Source of the DNA: Mycobacterium europaeum | GTDB taxonomy: Bacteria; Actinomycetota; Actinomycetes; Mycobacteriales; Mycobacteriaceae | Length of the DNA: 64,000 bases | Assembly (NCBI RefSeq): GCF_002102155.1 | Contig: NZ_LQOU01000002.1 | Location: 1 to 64,000 of the forward strand | Reading direction: 5' to 3' | Shown: positions 32,301 through 39,312 of the stretch, one piece after another | How positions within the stretch are numbered: position 1 is the stretch's first letter | How the letters are laid out: every line of letters starts with the position of its first letter | Made by a program: the position numbers and the translations under genes | Notes under the pieces: generated by a model | Database searches by the model: none | Seen by the model: the letters and a program-made list of their open reading frames with translations, nothing else | Told to the model about the DNA's origin: nothing

Positions 32301-32951
32301 CCCGAAGACGAGTGGGAGGACAAGCACAAGCTGGCCCTGGAGCGGGAGATGCTGGGCCTGTACGTGTCGGGGCACCCGCTCAACGGCGTGGCGCACCTGC
32401 TGGCGGCGCAGGTGGACACCCAGATCCCGGCCATCCTCGACGGCGACGTCCCCAACGACACCCAGGTTCGGGTGGGCGGCATCCTGGCGTCGGTCAACCG
32501 GCGGGTCAACAAGAACGGAATGCCCTGGGCCTCAGCCCAACTGGAAGACCTCACCGGTGGCATCGAGGTGATGTTCTTCCCGCACGCCTATTCCACCTAC
32601 GGCGCCGACATCGCCGACGACGCGGTGGTGCTGATCAACGCCAAGGTCGCCATTCGCGACGACCGGATCAGCCTCATCGCCAACGACCTTGTGGTGCCGG
32701 ACTTTTCCAACGCCCAGCCGAACCGGCCGATCGCGGTCAGCCTGCCCACCCGGCAGTGCACCGTCGACAAGGTCAGCGCGCTCAAGCAGGTGCTGGCGCG
32801 TCACCCCGGCACCGCGCAGGTGCATCTGCGGCTGATCAGCGGGGACCGCATCACCACCCTGGAGCTGGACGCCTCGCTGCGGGTGACGCCCTCGCCGGCG
32901 CTGATGGGTGACCTCAAGGAGCTGCTCGGCCCGGGGTGCCTCGGCAGCTAG
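29385..32951 (+). CDS. dnaE1: DNA polymerase III alpha subunit, replicative
   Basis: A 1188-residue C-family replicative polymerase. The N-terminal PHP domain has intact metal motifs ([31 protein letters not shown]); in mycobacteria this domain is the main 3'-5' proofreading exonuclease. The polymerase palm carries [12 protein letters not shown] with catalytic Asp residues and [10 protein letters not shown] upstream. Helix-hairpin-helix and OB-fold ([18 protein letters not shown]) domains follow, with a likely clamp-binding motif QFDLF near residue 950. The length matches other mycobacterial DnaE1. ATG 29385. Confidence 0.98.
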   Translation: MTGSIPPHASVRRESSFVHLHNHTEYSMLDGAAKITPMLAEVERLGMPAVGMTDHGNMFGASEFYNAAAKAGIKPIIGVEAYIAPGSRFDTRRIQWGDPGQKSDDVSGSGSYTHLTMVAENATGLRNLFKLSSLASFEGQLGKWSRMDAELIAEHAEGIIATTGCPSGEVQTRLRLGHDREALESAAKWREIFGADNYFLELMDHGLSIEQRVREGLLEIGRKLGIPPLATNDCHYVTRDAAHNHEALLCVQTGKTLSDPNRFKFDGDGYYLKSAAEMRQIWDAEVPGACDSTLLIAERVQPYDDVWAPRDRMPIFPVPEGHDQASWLHHEVMAGLRRRFPSGVGQDYIDRAEYEIKVICDKGFPSYFLIVADLINYARSVDIRVGPGRGSAAGSLVAYALGITNIDPIPHGLLFERFLNPERPSAPDIDIDFDDRRRGEMVRYAADKWGSDRVAQVITFGTIKTKAALKDSARIHYGQPGFAIADRITKALPPPIMAKDIPLSGITDPAHERYKEAAEVRGLIETDPDVRTIYQTARGLEGLIRNAGVHACAVIMSSEPLTEAIPLWKRPQDGAIITGWDYPSCEAIGLLKMDFLGLRNLTIIGDALENIKANRGIDLDLESVPLDDKPTYELLGRGDTLGVFQLDGGPMRDLLRRMQPTEFNDIVAVLALYRPGPMGMNAHNDYADRKNNRQAIKPIHPELEEPLREILSETYGLIVYQEQIMFIAQKVASYTMGKADALRKAMGKKKLEVLEAEYKGFYEGMTTNGFSEKAVKALWDTILPFAGYAFNKSHAAGYGLVSYWTAYLKANYPAEYMAGLLTSVGDDKDKAAVYLADCRKLGITVLPPDVNESLVNFASVGQDIRFGLGAVRNVGANVVGSLIKTRNEKGKFTDFSDYLNKIDISACNKKVTESLIKAGAFDSLNHARKGLFLVHTDAVDSVLGTKKAEAMGQFDLFGGDDGCTEAVFTIKVPEDEWEDKHKLALEREMLGLYVSGHPLNGVAHLLAAQVDTQIPAILDGDVPNDTQVRVGGILASVNRRVNKNGMPWASAQLEDLTGGIEVMFFPHAYSTYGADIADDAVVLINAKVAIRDDRISLIANDLVVPDFSNAQPNRPIAVSLPTRQCTVDKVSALKQVLARHPGTAQVHLRLISGDRITTLELDASLRVTPSPALMGDLKELLGPGCLGS

Positions 32952-32982
32952 CCTGGCGCGGCCTGGCCCCTTCGCCGGAGCC

Positions 32983-33036
32983 GAGTGTGAAGCTGGTTTC
33001 ACACTCGCGGCCGAGCGTGAAACCAGCTTCACACTC
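32983..33036. terminator. Perfect 20-bp inverted repeat after dnaE1
   Basis: GAGTGTGAAGCTGGTTTCAC (32983-33002) is the exact reverse complement of 33017-33036. The 14-base loop contains a further CTCG/CGAG pair. Each arm is itself a small palindrome. It lies between the stops of convergent dnaE1 and the scn-like operon and could terminate both, without a T-tract. Confidence 0.6.
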
Positions 33037-33061
33037 GCGGGCTGGCCGTCACCCCCGAACG

Positions 33062-33424
33062 TCAGGCGTCGCCGGCCTGCAACCGCGCACGGACGGCATC
33101 TATGCGTTGGGCCAGCGCCGCCTCGTCGAGGACATTGCGGGCAATGAGGGAGTGCGCCAGCGCGACGAGCTGGCTCTCCGGATACGGCAGGGCTGCGTAC
33201 ACCCCTTCGCCGAGGCGATCCTCGTCGCTCCGACGCATCAAGAGTTCCAGTGCCGTTCCCTGCCTGTCGAGGGCTTCACACATCCCGTCGAGGCTGGACT
33301 TCCAGGGCGGCACCGGATTGCTCACGCCGTACTTCTCCGCCATCCGTGCCCACACCTGGTCGCGTTCGGCGACCTGCTCCAGCGTCGGCACTCGGACGGC
33401 GGTGACGTCGATCTCGGCGGGCAT
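33062..33424 (-). CDS. Small third gene of the thiocyanate-hydrolase-like operon, possible maturation factor
   Basis: A 120-residue protein with no signal peptide. The C-terminal half (YPESQLVALAHSLIARNVLDEAALAQRIDAVRARL region) recalls the helical N-terminal part of nitrile hydratase beta subunits. Small proteins of that kind, encoded next to the catalytic subunits, often act as activators that insert cobalt and promote cysteine oxidation. I infer that role from position and size; the sequence does not match the classical P14K or NhlE activators that I remember. It lies 10 bp after the gamma/alpha-like gene and is last in the operon. Confidence 0.6.
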   Translation of the reverse strand: MPAEIDVTAVRVPTLEQVAERDQVWARMAEKYGVSNPVPPWKSSLDGMCEALDRQGTALELLMRRSDEDRLGEGVYAALPYPESQLVALAHSLIARNVLDEAALAQRIDAVRARLQAGDA

Positions 33425-33434
33425 CGGTAGGTCT

Positions 33435-34151
33435 TCAATAGTTCTCGGCGGGGCGGACCGCGGGGTGCACGGGGCGTTCGATGTCAGAGGTCACACCCGG
33501 CCGGGGAAGGGCAACGCCGATCATGCAGTCGCGCGTCACGATCTCGGCGAGTTGCTCCTCGCTCCACCCGTCGGTTCCTGCCGGCCGGAGCGGCAGGACG
33601 AGGAACCTGTGTTTGGAATTCGAGTCTTCGACCCGGATTTCGACTTCCTCGGGGAGATACAGGCCGAACTCGGCGAGGACCTGGCGGGGCCATCGCACGA
33701 TGCGGCGTCGGTAGTTCGGCGTCCGGTACCACTCGGGGGAGTTCCCCAGCAGCGGACGTGGATAGCACGAGCACAGCGTGCACACGATCACGTGGTGCAG
33801 CGTTTCGGTGTCTTCGAGTATGTGCAGTGCGGTGAAGTCGCTGGGTGTGCCGAAGCCGGTCGGATGGAGCCAGTCGATGCCCACCTCGCGGCTGGCGGCG
33901 ATGCCATCCTGCAGCGCCAGCCGTTTGAAGTCCGGGTCCACCCAGGCCTTCGCAACGAGCCGGGCGCCCGGCGCCGGCCCCATCTGCTCGACGAACTCGG
34001 TGTAGCGCCGATGGTCCTCGGCGGTGAACAGCCCCTTCTCGATTGCCAGCTCGCGCAGGGCGATTTCCAGCACTTCGAAGTCGGTGACCTCCTCGACCAT
34101 CGGTGCCGCGTGGCGTTCAGGTTCGTGGGCCGCCTCGGTGTGCTCAGTCAT
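33435..34151 (-). CDS. Thiocyanate hydrolase gamma / nitrile hydratase alpha-like subunit (cobalt type)
   Basis: A 238-residue metal subunit. The metal-binding claw VCTLCSCYP gives Cys124, Cys127 and Cys129; Thr in the motif is typical of cobalt rather than iron enzymes, and two of the Cys are normally oxidised. The rest (EWYRTPNYRRRIVRWPRQVL, EVEIRVEDSN, VTRDCMIGVALP) follows the family. Nitrile hydratase hydrates nitriles to amides; thiocyanate hydrolase turns SCN- into COS and ammonia. The beta partner upstream looks like ScnB, which favours thiocyanate as substrate. The longer N-terminus starts at ATG 34151. Confidence 0.85.
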   Translation of the reverse strand: MTEHTEAAHEPERHAAPMVEEVTDFEVLEIALRELAIEKGLFTAEDHRRYTEFVEQMGPAPGARLVAKAWVDPDFKRLALQDGIAASREVGIDWLHPTGFGTPSDFTALHILEDTETLHHVIVCTLCSCYPRPLLGNSPEWYRTPNYRRRIVRWPRQVLAEFGLYLPEEVEIRVEDSNSKHRFLVLPLRPAGTDGWSEEQLAEIVTRDCMIGVALPRPGVTSDIERPVHPAVRPAENY

Positions 34152-34187
34152 CTCGCCATCCTGGTTGGTGATAAGTGGCGGCTCGGG

Positions 34188-35009
34188 CTAGGAAGCCGGT
34201 TGCAGCCACCGTTCCGATATCTCCGCCTGCAGTGTGTCGTTCGGGGGGCCCGCGTAGGGCGTCCACAGGTCGGTCATCTTGAAGCGAACGATGTAGAACC
34301 ACTCCGGCCGCTGATCTTCGCGGTCGAACGCCTCGTCTTCGGAGGCCAGGCTCTCGTACGAAACCCGGACGACCGTGCCCGGCTTGCCCCGCAGGTATTC
34401 CTGGGTGCGGGTGTAGAAGATGGTGGGCAGGTCCCGCACCACCACCGCGTCGCCGACCGCGAATCGCGCGTCACCGGCGAGGCCGTCGAAGCACTGCGGG
34501 TCGCCCTTGCCCACCGCCTCGACGTGATGGCGGTTCCTGGGCACCGCCGCCGCGTCGCCGACGGTGCGAGGCTCAGGTTCCAACGGGGTCGCGCCGGCCG
34601 CCGCGCGCCCGCGTACTTCGGCCGCCCGGTCGATCAGTTCACCGAGGGTGATGTGGCGCTTGTCGACGAGGCACCGGGCAACCGCCAAAACCCAACGGCC
34701 GTAGTAGGGGAAGCCCTGATAGAGCATCCGTCCGACATCGACGTTGCCGAGCCGTCTGCGCTCCTCCGATGTCCAGATGCCTCGCCAGCCGAGAACCTCA
34801 CATGTGACAAACGTGTTGAGTTCCCACTGCTCTTCCTCTTTCTCCTCGAAGACCGCCGGGGCGTCCGGCTCGCCGCCCACGTCGTGGGGCGTCTTCATGA
34901 AGGCGCGGAAGCGATCGTGATGGATCTCGTCCGGGTAAGCCCAGTCCTGCAACCGGTGAAAGGCGACGCGCAGTTGGCTGACCAAGTCGCCCATGACAGA
35001 ATTCGCCAC
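34188..35009 (-). CDS. Fused thiocyanate hydrolase beta-alpha / nitrile hydratase beta-like subunit
   Basis: A 273-residue protein. Residues about 25-135 (FRAFMKTPHDVGGEPDAP, EEKEEEQWELNTFVTCEVLG, WRGIWTSEERRR, PYYGRWVLAVARCLVDK) closely follow ScnB of Thiobacillus thiocyanate hydrolase as I remember it. The C-terminal 100 residues (FAVGDAVVVRDLP, YLRGKPGTVVRVSYES, FYIVRFKMTDLW) form the SH3-like domain found in ScnA or in the C-terminal half of nitrile hydratase beta. In Thiobacillus these are two genes; here they are one chain. I choose GTG 35009 because GAGGT lies eight bases upstream; ATG 34994 and ATG 35042 are alternatives. First gene of a leftward three-gene operon. Confidence 0.8.
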   Translation of the reverse strand: MANSVMGDLVSQLRVAFHRLQDWAYPDEIHHDRFRAFMKTPHDVGGEPDAPAVFEEKEEEQWELNTFVTCEVLGWRGIWTSEERRRLGNVDVGRMLYQGFPYYGRWVLAVARCLVDKRHITLGELIDRAAEVRGRAAAGATPLEPEPRTVGDAAAVPRNRHHVEAVGKGDPQCFDGLAGDARFAVGDAVVVRDLPTIFYTRTQEYLRGKPGTVVRVSYESLASEDEAFDREDQRPEWFYIVRFKMTDLWTPYAGPPNDTLQAEISERWLQPAS

Positions 35010-35143
35010 GATCGCTACCTCAAAGTAGAAGCGAGAGTGCATAACCCAAAGACAACCGTAACACCGCTCGAGTCATCTGCGTTCGGCAAATCTTGTGCCC
35101 GGCCGATCCCGAATCTGCGGCCGGCCGCACCCTCGGCGGGCGG

Positions 35144-36073
35144 CTACGCGGACAGCCCGAGCGCCGCCTGGTGGTCGTGGGTGGGGATGATCGTCACCGC
35201 ATGCCGCGCCAGGTGCAGTCGCTGCAGTGTCCGGAAGGCTTCGTCACGATCCTCGTCCACCAGAACACCTGGGTAGCTCGACTTTTGGCGAACCTTCTCG
35301 ATCTGCAACGCGTGCCAGGCGGCGTCGCCGGCGATCAAGACCCACCCGCGGCCCGTGTGGGCGAGTACCCCGACGCTGCCCGGAGTGTGTCCGGCGAGGT
35401 CGACGAGAAGCACGGAGTCGTCGCCGAACACATCGTGGCTGCGGGTGAAGGTGAGCACCGGCGGCCCGTCGAGCTCGTAGTCGACGACGGGCCGGCCGCG
35501 CAGTGAATCGCGAACACCGCCGACTGGCGCCACCGGACCGGAACCGATCCAGTCCCGCTCGGTGCGGTGCAGATGGACGGGCAGATCCGGCAGGTCCAGC
35601 AGACCCGACACGTGGTCCCAGTGCGCGTGAGTCGGCAGCGCGAAGTCCAACGCCGGCGTCTCGGGCAGCCGGTTCAGGGCCGTGATGGTGGGAATGGTGT
35701 CGGCGGGAGGGCGGACCGCGACCCGCAGCACCGCGGGTAGTTGGGCGATCGCGCGGTGCCCGACGTCACGGCACACGGCCGGGTCGACGATGAAGGTGGC
35801 TTGCGGGTGGCTGACGACGAACGAGGTCATCGCGTTCTCGCCGCGGGCCGGCGCGAACGTGCCCTCGACGATCGCCGCGGTCGGGACCGAGCGCGGCACC
35901 TGGGGCAGCGCGGTCACCGTGACGGTGCGCCGGGGCGTCGGTAACCCCGCGTCGGTGACGCTGCCGAGGAACCTTTTGTCGGGCTGCCTCGGGCGTACCG
36001 CGCCCCACACCAATCCGGTTGCCGCGGCGCAGCATTGGCGCAGGGTGGGGGAGTGGACCGGGTCGGGCGTCAT
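35144..36073 (-). CDS. Metallo-beta-lactamase-fold hydrolase
   Basis: A 309-residue MBL-fold enzyme with the metal motif PTHAHWDHVSG (HxHxDH), a further His in DLAGHTPGSVG, Asp in LIAGDAAW and a last His in IPTHDHQAA. It resembles lactonase- or glyoxalase-II-like hydrolases; about 90 residues precede the metal motif, without a convincing secretion signal. The ATG at 36073 overlaps the TGA of the upstream gene (ATGA), so the two products are translationally coupled and may act together. The substrate is unknown. Confidence 0.85.
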   Translation of the reverse strand: MTPDPVHSPTLRQCCAAATGLVWGAVRPRQPDKRFLGSVTDAGLPTPRRTVTVTALPQVPRSVPTAAIVEGTFAPARGENAMTSFVVSHPQATFIVDPAVCRDVGHRAIAQLPAVLRVAVRPPADTIPTITALNRLPETPALDFALPTHAHWDHVSGLLDLPDLPVHLHRTERDWIGSGPVAPVGGVRDSLRGRPVVDYELDGPPVLTFTRSHDVFGDDSVLLVDLAGHTPGSVGVLAHTGRGWVLIAGDAAWHALQIEKVRQKSSYPGVLVDEDRDEAFRTLQRLHLARHAVTIIPTHDHQAALGLSA

Positions 36074-36516
36074 GGCATGTCCACCCGGACGATGACGCTG
36101 TCGGGCCACACGCCGCGGTCGCGCGCGTGGGCCAGCTTCTCGCGCACGCACAGGTCTTGGTGGACGTTGGTGACACCCGGGACCTTGATCAACGGCACGA
36201 TGTTCCACTGCCAGCCATACCGGGTGCGCAGGACGCGGTTGGCCCGCTCGGCCTCGGCGCCGGAAAGGATTGTGGCGCGGCCCGCCACCGCCGGGGCGCC
36301 CGGCCGAACCCGCCCGCGATAGTCGCACGCGGTGAGCTCGACGCCGGGGTGTGCGGTCAGCCGCCTGGTCTTCGGCCCCACCTTGGTGCGGAACACCAGC
36401 GCGTCGCCGTCCAGCCCGAACCAGACCGGGGTGTCGACCGGCGTGCCGTCGCGGCGGAACGACCGCAGCAGCGCGTAGCGCGCCGCACGCAGCCCGTCGA
36501 GTGAATGTGTGTGCAT
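36070..36516 (-). CDS. PPOX-class, possibly F420-dependent, split-barrel protein
   Basis: A 148-residue split beta-barrel protein of the pyridoxamine phosphate oxidase superfamily. LRAARYALLRSFRRDGTPVDTPVWF is the standard N-terminal block of mycobacterial F420- or FMN-binding members, followed by LVFRTKVGPKTRRL and the ELTACDYRGR strand. Reductant and substrate are not evident. I prefer ATG 36516; an in-frame TTG at 36528 is possible. It is divergent from the merR gene across a palindrome, and coupled to the MBL-fold gene downstream. Confidence 0.8.
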   Translation of the reverse strand: MHTHSLDGLRAARYALLRSFRRDGTPVDTPVWFGLDGDALVFRTKVGPKTRRLTAHPGVELTACDYRGRVRPGAPAVAGRATILSGAEAERANRVLRTRYGWQWNIVPLIKVPGVTNVHQDLCVREKLAHARDRGVWPDSVIVRVDMP

Positions 36517-36529
36517 CGCCCCAGTCAAC

Positions 36530-36551
36530 GACTTAGAGTTGGCTCTAAGTC
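36530..36551. promoter_or_regulatory. MerR-type operator between divergent genes
   Basis: GACTTAGAG-TTGG-CTCTAAGTC is a perfect 9-bp inverted repeat with a 4-base centre. Its size and position (13 bp before the PPOX start, 19 bp before the merR start) fit a MerR-family operator inside a promoter spacer. It may control both directions. Confidence 0.7.
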
Positions 36552-36570
36552 AAGCGCCGAAGGAGGCCCG

Positions 36571-36951
36571 ATGCTGACGATCGGCGAGGTGGCGCGCCGG
36601 GCCGGGGTGGCGGCGACCACGTTGCGGTACTACGAACAGATCGGGCTGGTGCCGCCGCCGGGACGGCGGGGCGGTCAGCGCCGCTACGACGACTCGGTGC
36701 TGGCCCGGCTCGAGGTGATCCGGCTCTGCAAGTCGGCCGGCTTCGCGCTGGAGGAGATCCAGCTGCTGTTCGCCGATGACGCGCCGGGTCGTCCGGCCAG
36801 CCGTGCGCTGGCCGAGGCCAAGCTCGCCGAGATCGATGCGCAGATGGAGTCGCTGGCCCGGGCGCGCGCCGTCATCGAGTGGGGGATGCGCTGCACGTGT
36901 CCGTCGATCGACTCGTGCACGTGTGGAATTCATACCGCTGTGCCCGCCTGA
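36571..36951 (+). CDS. MerR-family regulator with C-terminal cysteine cluster
   Basis: A 126-residue transcription factor. The N-terminal winged helix (TIGEVARRAGVAATTLRYYE) and wing (GQRRYDDSVLARL) are typical MerR, followed by the dimerisation coiled coil. The C-terminus carries RCTCPSIDSCTCGIH, that is Cys108, Cys110, Cys116, Cys118 and His121, which could bind a metal ion or sense thiol-reactive or oxidising agents. Start ATG 36571 with AGGAGG at 36561-36566. It lies beside its probable operator and 14 bp before a glyoxalase-fold gene, which points to control of a small detoxification unit. Confidence 0.88.
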   Translation: MLTIGEVARRAGVAATTLRYYEQIGLVPPPGRRGGQRRYDDSVLARLEVIRLCKSAGFALEEIQLLFADDAPGRPASRALAEAKLAEIDAQMESLARARAVIEWGMRCTCPSIDSCTCGIHTAVPA

Positions 36952-36965
36952 GCAAAGGAGCTTCC

Positions 36966-37445
36966 ATGAGCCGGCCACCCACCATCGCCGTGCAGAACTT
37001 CTCCCACGTGTGCATCGGCGTCTCCGACATCGAGGCCGCCCTGGCCTTCTACACCGCGGTGCTGGGCATGGACGTCGTGTTCGACGTCGAACTCGAGGGG
37101 GCCGGCCTGGATTCGGTGACCGGCGGGGCGGCGCAGCGAGGCCGCATGGTCGGGGGCCTGATCGGCGCCGCCATGGTCGAGCTGCTGTCGTTGGGACAGG
37201 TGCCCGAATGCCCGAGCGGGCCGCACCTGGGGTACACCAACGTCTCGTTCCGGGTCGACGACCTCGACGCCACCTTCGACGCCGTCCGGCGCGAGCACCC
37301 CGACGTGCGGGCCGAACCGCCCGTCGATATCGGCGGCGTGCGCATGTTCTTCATCTACGACCCCGACGGCACCCCCATCGAACTACTGGAACTGCCCGCC
37401 GGTATCTCGAGCACGCTGCAGCTGTGGCGCCCCGATACCGCGTGA
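36966..37445 (+). CDS. VOC/glyoxalase-fold protein
   Basis: A 159-residue vicinal-oxygen-chelate protein. Two beta-alpha-beta units are visible: FSHVCIGVSDIEAALAFYTA with the first His ligand, and YTNVSFRVDDLDATFDAV followed by FFIYDPDGTPIELLEL with the metal-binding Glu. It may be a glyoxalase, dioxygenase or resistance protein; the substrate cannot be told. ATG 36966 comes after AAAGGAG and 14 bp after the merR stop, so it is co-transcribed with the regulator. Confidence 0.85.
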   Translation: MSRPPTIAVQNFSHVCIGVSDIEAALAFYTAVLGMDVVFDVELEGAGLDSVTGGAAQRGRMVGGLIGAAMVELLSLGQVPECPSGPHLGYTNVSFRVDDLDATFDAVRREHPDVRAEPPVDIGGVRMFFIYDPDGTPIELLELPAGISSTLQLWRPDTA

Positions 37446-37485
37446 TGTGTTCCGCGCCACAACCCGCGCACGTACGCTCACACAC

Positions 37486-39312
37486 ATGACGACAGCCGAG
37501 CGTCCGGTCACCTTGTGCGAGGCGTTCCAGCGCAGCGCGTCGATCGAGCCGGATGCCGTCGCGCTGCGGACCCCCGGTGACACGGCGACGCTGACGTGGA
37601 GCGAGCTTGCCGTGCAGGTGGAGAAGGTCACCGCCGGCCTGGCCGGCCTGGGGGTCGGCCGGGGTGACACGGTGTCGCTGATGATGGCCAACAGGATCGA
37701 GTTCTACCCCTTCGAGATCGCCGCCCAACACCTGGGCGCCACTTCGTTTTCGGTGTACAACACGCTGCCCGCCGAGCAGTTGACCTACCTGTTCGACAAC
37801 GCCGGCACCAAGGTCGCGATCTGCGAGGAGCAGTACGTCGACCGCATCCGTGCCAGCGGCGCACCCATCGAGCACATCGTCTGCATCGACGGTTCGCCGC
37901 CCGGCACCATCTCGGTCGACGACGTGTATGCCGCCGCCCCGCCCGATTTCGACTTCGAGGCGACCTGGCGGGCCGTGCAGCCCGACGACGTCGTCACGCT
38001 CATCTACACCTCGGGGACCACCGGAAACCCCAAGGGCGTGGAGATGACCCACGAGCATCTGCTGTTCGAGGCCTATGCGCTCAACAGCGTCCTGCCGTCC
38101 GAGTTCGGTGACCGGGTCACGTCTTATCTGCCGACGGCACACATCGCCGACCGGGTGATGGGGTTGTACGGCCTGGAGGTGTTCGGCGCCCAGGTTACGG
38201 TCGTCTCCGACGTCCGCGCCATCGCCGCCGCCCTGCCCGACGTGCGGCCCACGGTGTGGGGCGGGGTGCCCCGCGTGTGGGAAAAACTCAAGGCCGGAAT
38301 CGAATTCGCCGTCAGCACCGAAACGGACGAGGTCAAGCACCAGGCCCTGCAGTGGGCGATGTCGGTGGCCGGCAAGCGGGCCGCCACCCTGTTGGCCGGT
38401 GACGCGGAGTCCGCCGAGTTGTCCGCCGAATGGGCCCAGGCCGACGAGCTGGTCCTGTCCAAGCTGCGCGAGCGGCTCGGCTTCGGGGAACTGCGGTGGG
38501 CGGTGTCGGGTGCGGCCCCGATCCCCAGGGAGACGCTGGCCTTCTTCCTCGGGATCGGCATTCCGATTGCCGAAGTGTGGGGAATGTCGGAACTGAGCTG
38601 CGTCGCCTCGGTGAGCCATCCCCGCGACGCGCGCCTGGGCACCGTCGGCAAGCTGCTCCCCGGGATGGAGGGCAGGGTCGCCGACGACGGCGAATTCCTG
38701 GTCCGCGGTCCTCTGGTGATGAGGGGCTACCGCAAGGAACCCGCCAAGACCGCCGGGGCCATCGACGCCGACGGGTGGCTGCACACCGGAGACATCATCG
38801 AGGTCGACGACCAGGGGTACCTCAGGATCATCGACCGCAAGAAGGAGTTGATCATCAACGCCGCCGGAAAGAACATGTCGCCGGCCAACATCGAGAACAC
38901 CGTGCTGGCCGCGTGCCCGATGGTGGGGGTGATGATCACGATCGGCGACGGGCGACCGTACAACGCCGCGCTGATGGTCTTCGATGCCGAATCGGTCGGT
39001 CCCTACGCGGCCCAGCTGGGACTGGCCGACACCTCGCCGGCCGCCCTGGCGGCGCACCCGGAGGTCATCGCCCGGATCGCCGCGGGTGTGGCCGAGGGCA
39101 ACGCCAAACTCTCACGGGTGGAACAGATCAAGCGCTTCCGGGTATTGCCGTCACTCTGGGAGCCGGGGGGAGACGAGATCACGTTGACCATGAAACTCAA
39201 GCGCAAGCCCATCATGGCGAAGTACGCCAGCGAGATCGAGGAACTCTACGCGCCCGAGTTGCACCCGGACGTGCACGAGCCTTCGGCGGCCGCGACGGTG
39301 CAGCCGGCATGA
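37486..39312 (+). CDS. fadD11: Long-chain fatty acid-CoA ligase FadD11, full length
   Basis: A 608-residue ANL-superfamily enzyme. The P-loop YTSGTTGNPKG, the YLPTAHIADR block, VWGMSELSCV (A5), HTGDIIEVDDQGY with the ribose-binding Asp, and the hinge with RKKELIINAAGKNMSP are all present. It activates fatty acids as acyl-AMP and transfers them to CoA. From memory, H37Rv annotates this as two genes, fadD11.1 and fadD11; here one reading frame is continuous. Its last codon overlaps the start of plsB1 (ATGA), so activated acyl chains may be delivered to the acyltransferase. Confidence 0.93.
   Translation: MTTAERPVTLCEAFQRSASIEPDAVALRTPGDTATLTWSELAVQVEKVTAGLAGLGVGRGDTVSLMMANRIEFYPFEIAAQHLGATSFSVYNTLPAEQLTYLFDNAGTKVAICEEQYVDRIRASGAPIEHIVCIDGSPPGTISVDDVYAAAPPDFDFEATWRAVQPDDVVTLIYTSGTTGNPKGVEMTHEHLLFEAYALNSVLPSEFGDRVTSYLPTAHIADRVMGLYGLEVFGAQVTVVSDVRAIAAALPDVRPTVWGGVPRVWEKLKAGIEFAVSTETDEVKHQALQWAMSVAGKRAATLLAGDAESAELSAEWAQADELVLSKLRERLGFGELRWAVSGAAPIPRETLAFFLGIGIPIAEVWGMSELSCVASVSHPRDARLGTVGKLLPGMEGRVADDGEFLVRGPLVMRGYRKEPAKTAGAIDADGWLHTGDIIEVDDQGYLRIIDRKKELIINAAGKNMSPANIENTVLAACPMVGVMITIGDGRPYNAALMVFDAESVGPYAAQLGLADTSPAALAAHPEVIARIAAGVAEGNAKLSRVEQIKRFRVLPSLWEPGGDEITLTMKLKRKPIMAKYASEIEELYAPELHPDVHEPSAAATVQPA

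Noticed and set aside
29367..32396. Antisense frame of 1009 codons over dnaE1
   Set aside because: Same G+C effect; dnaE1 is complete and conserved on the plus strand.
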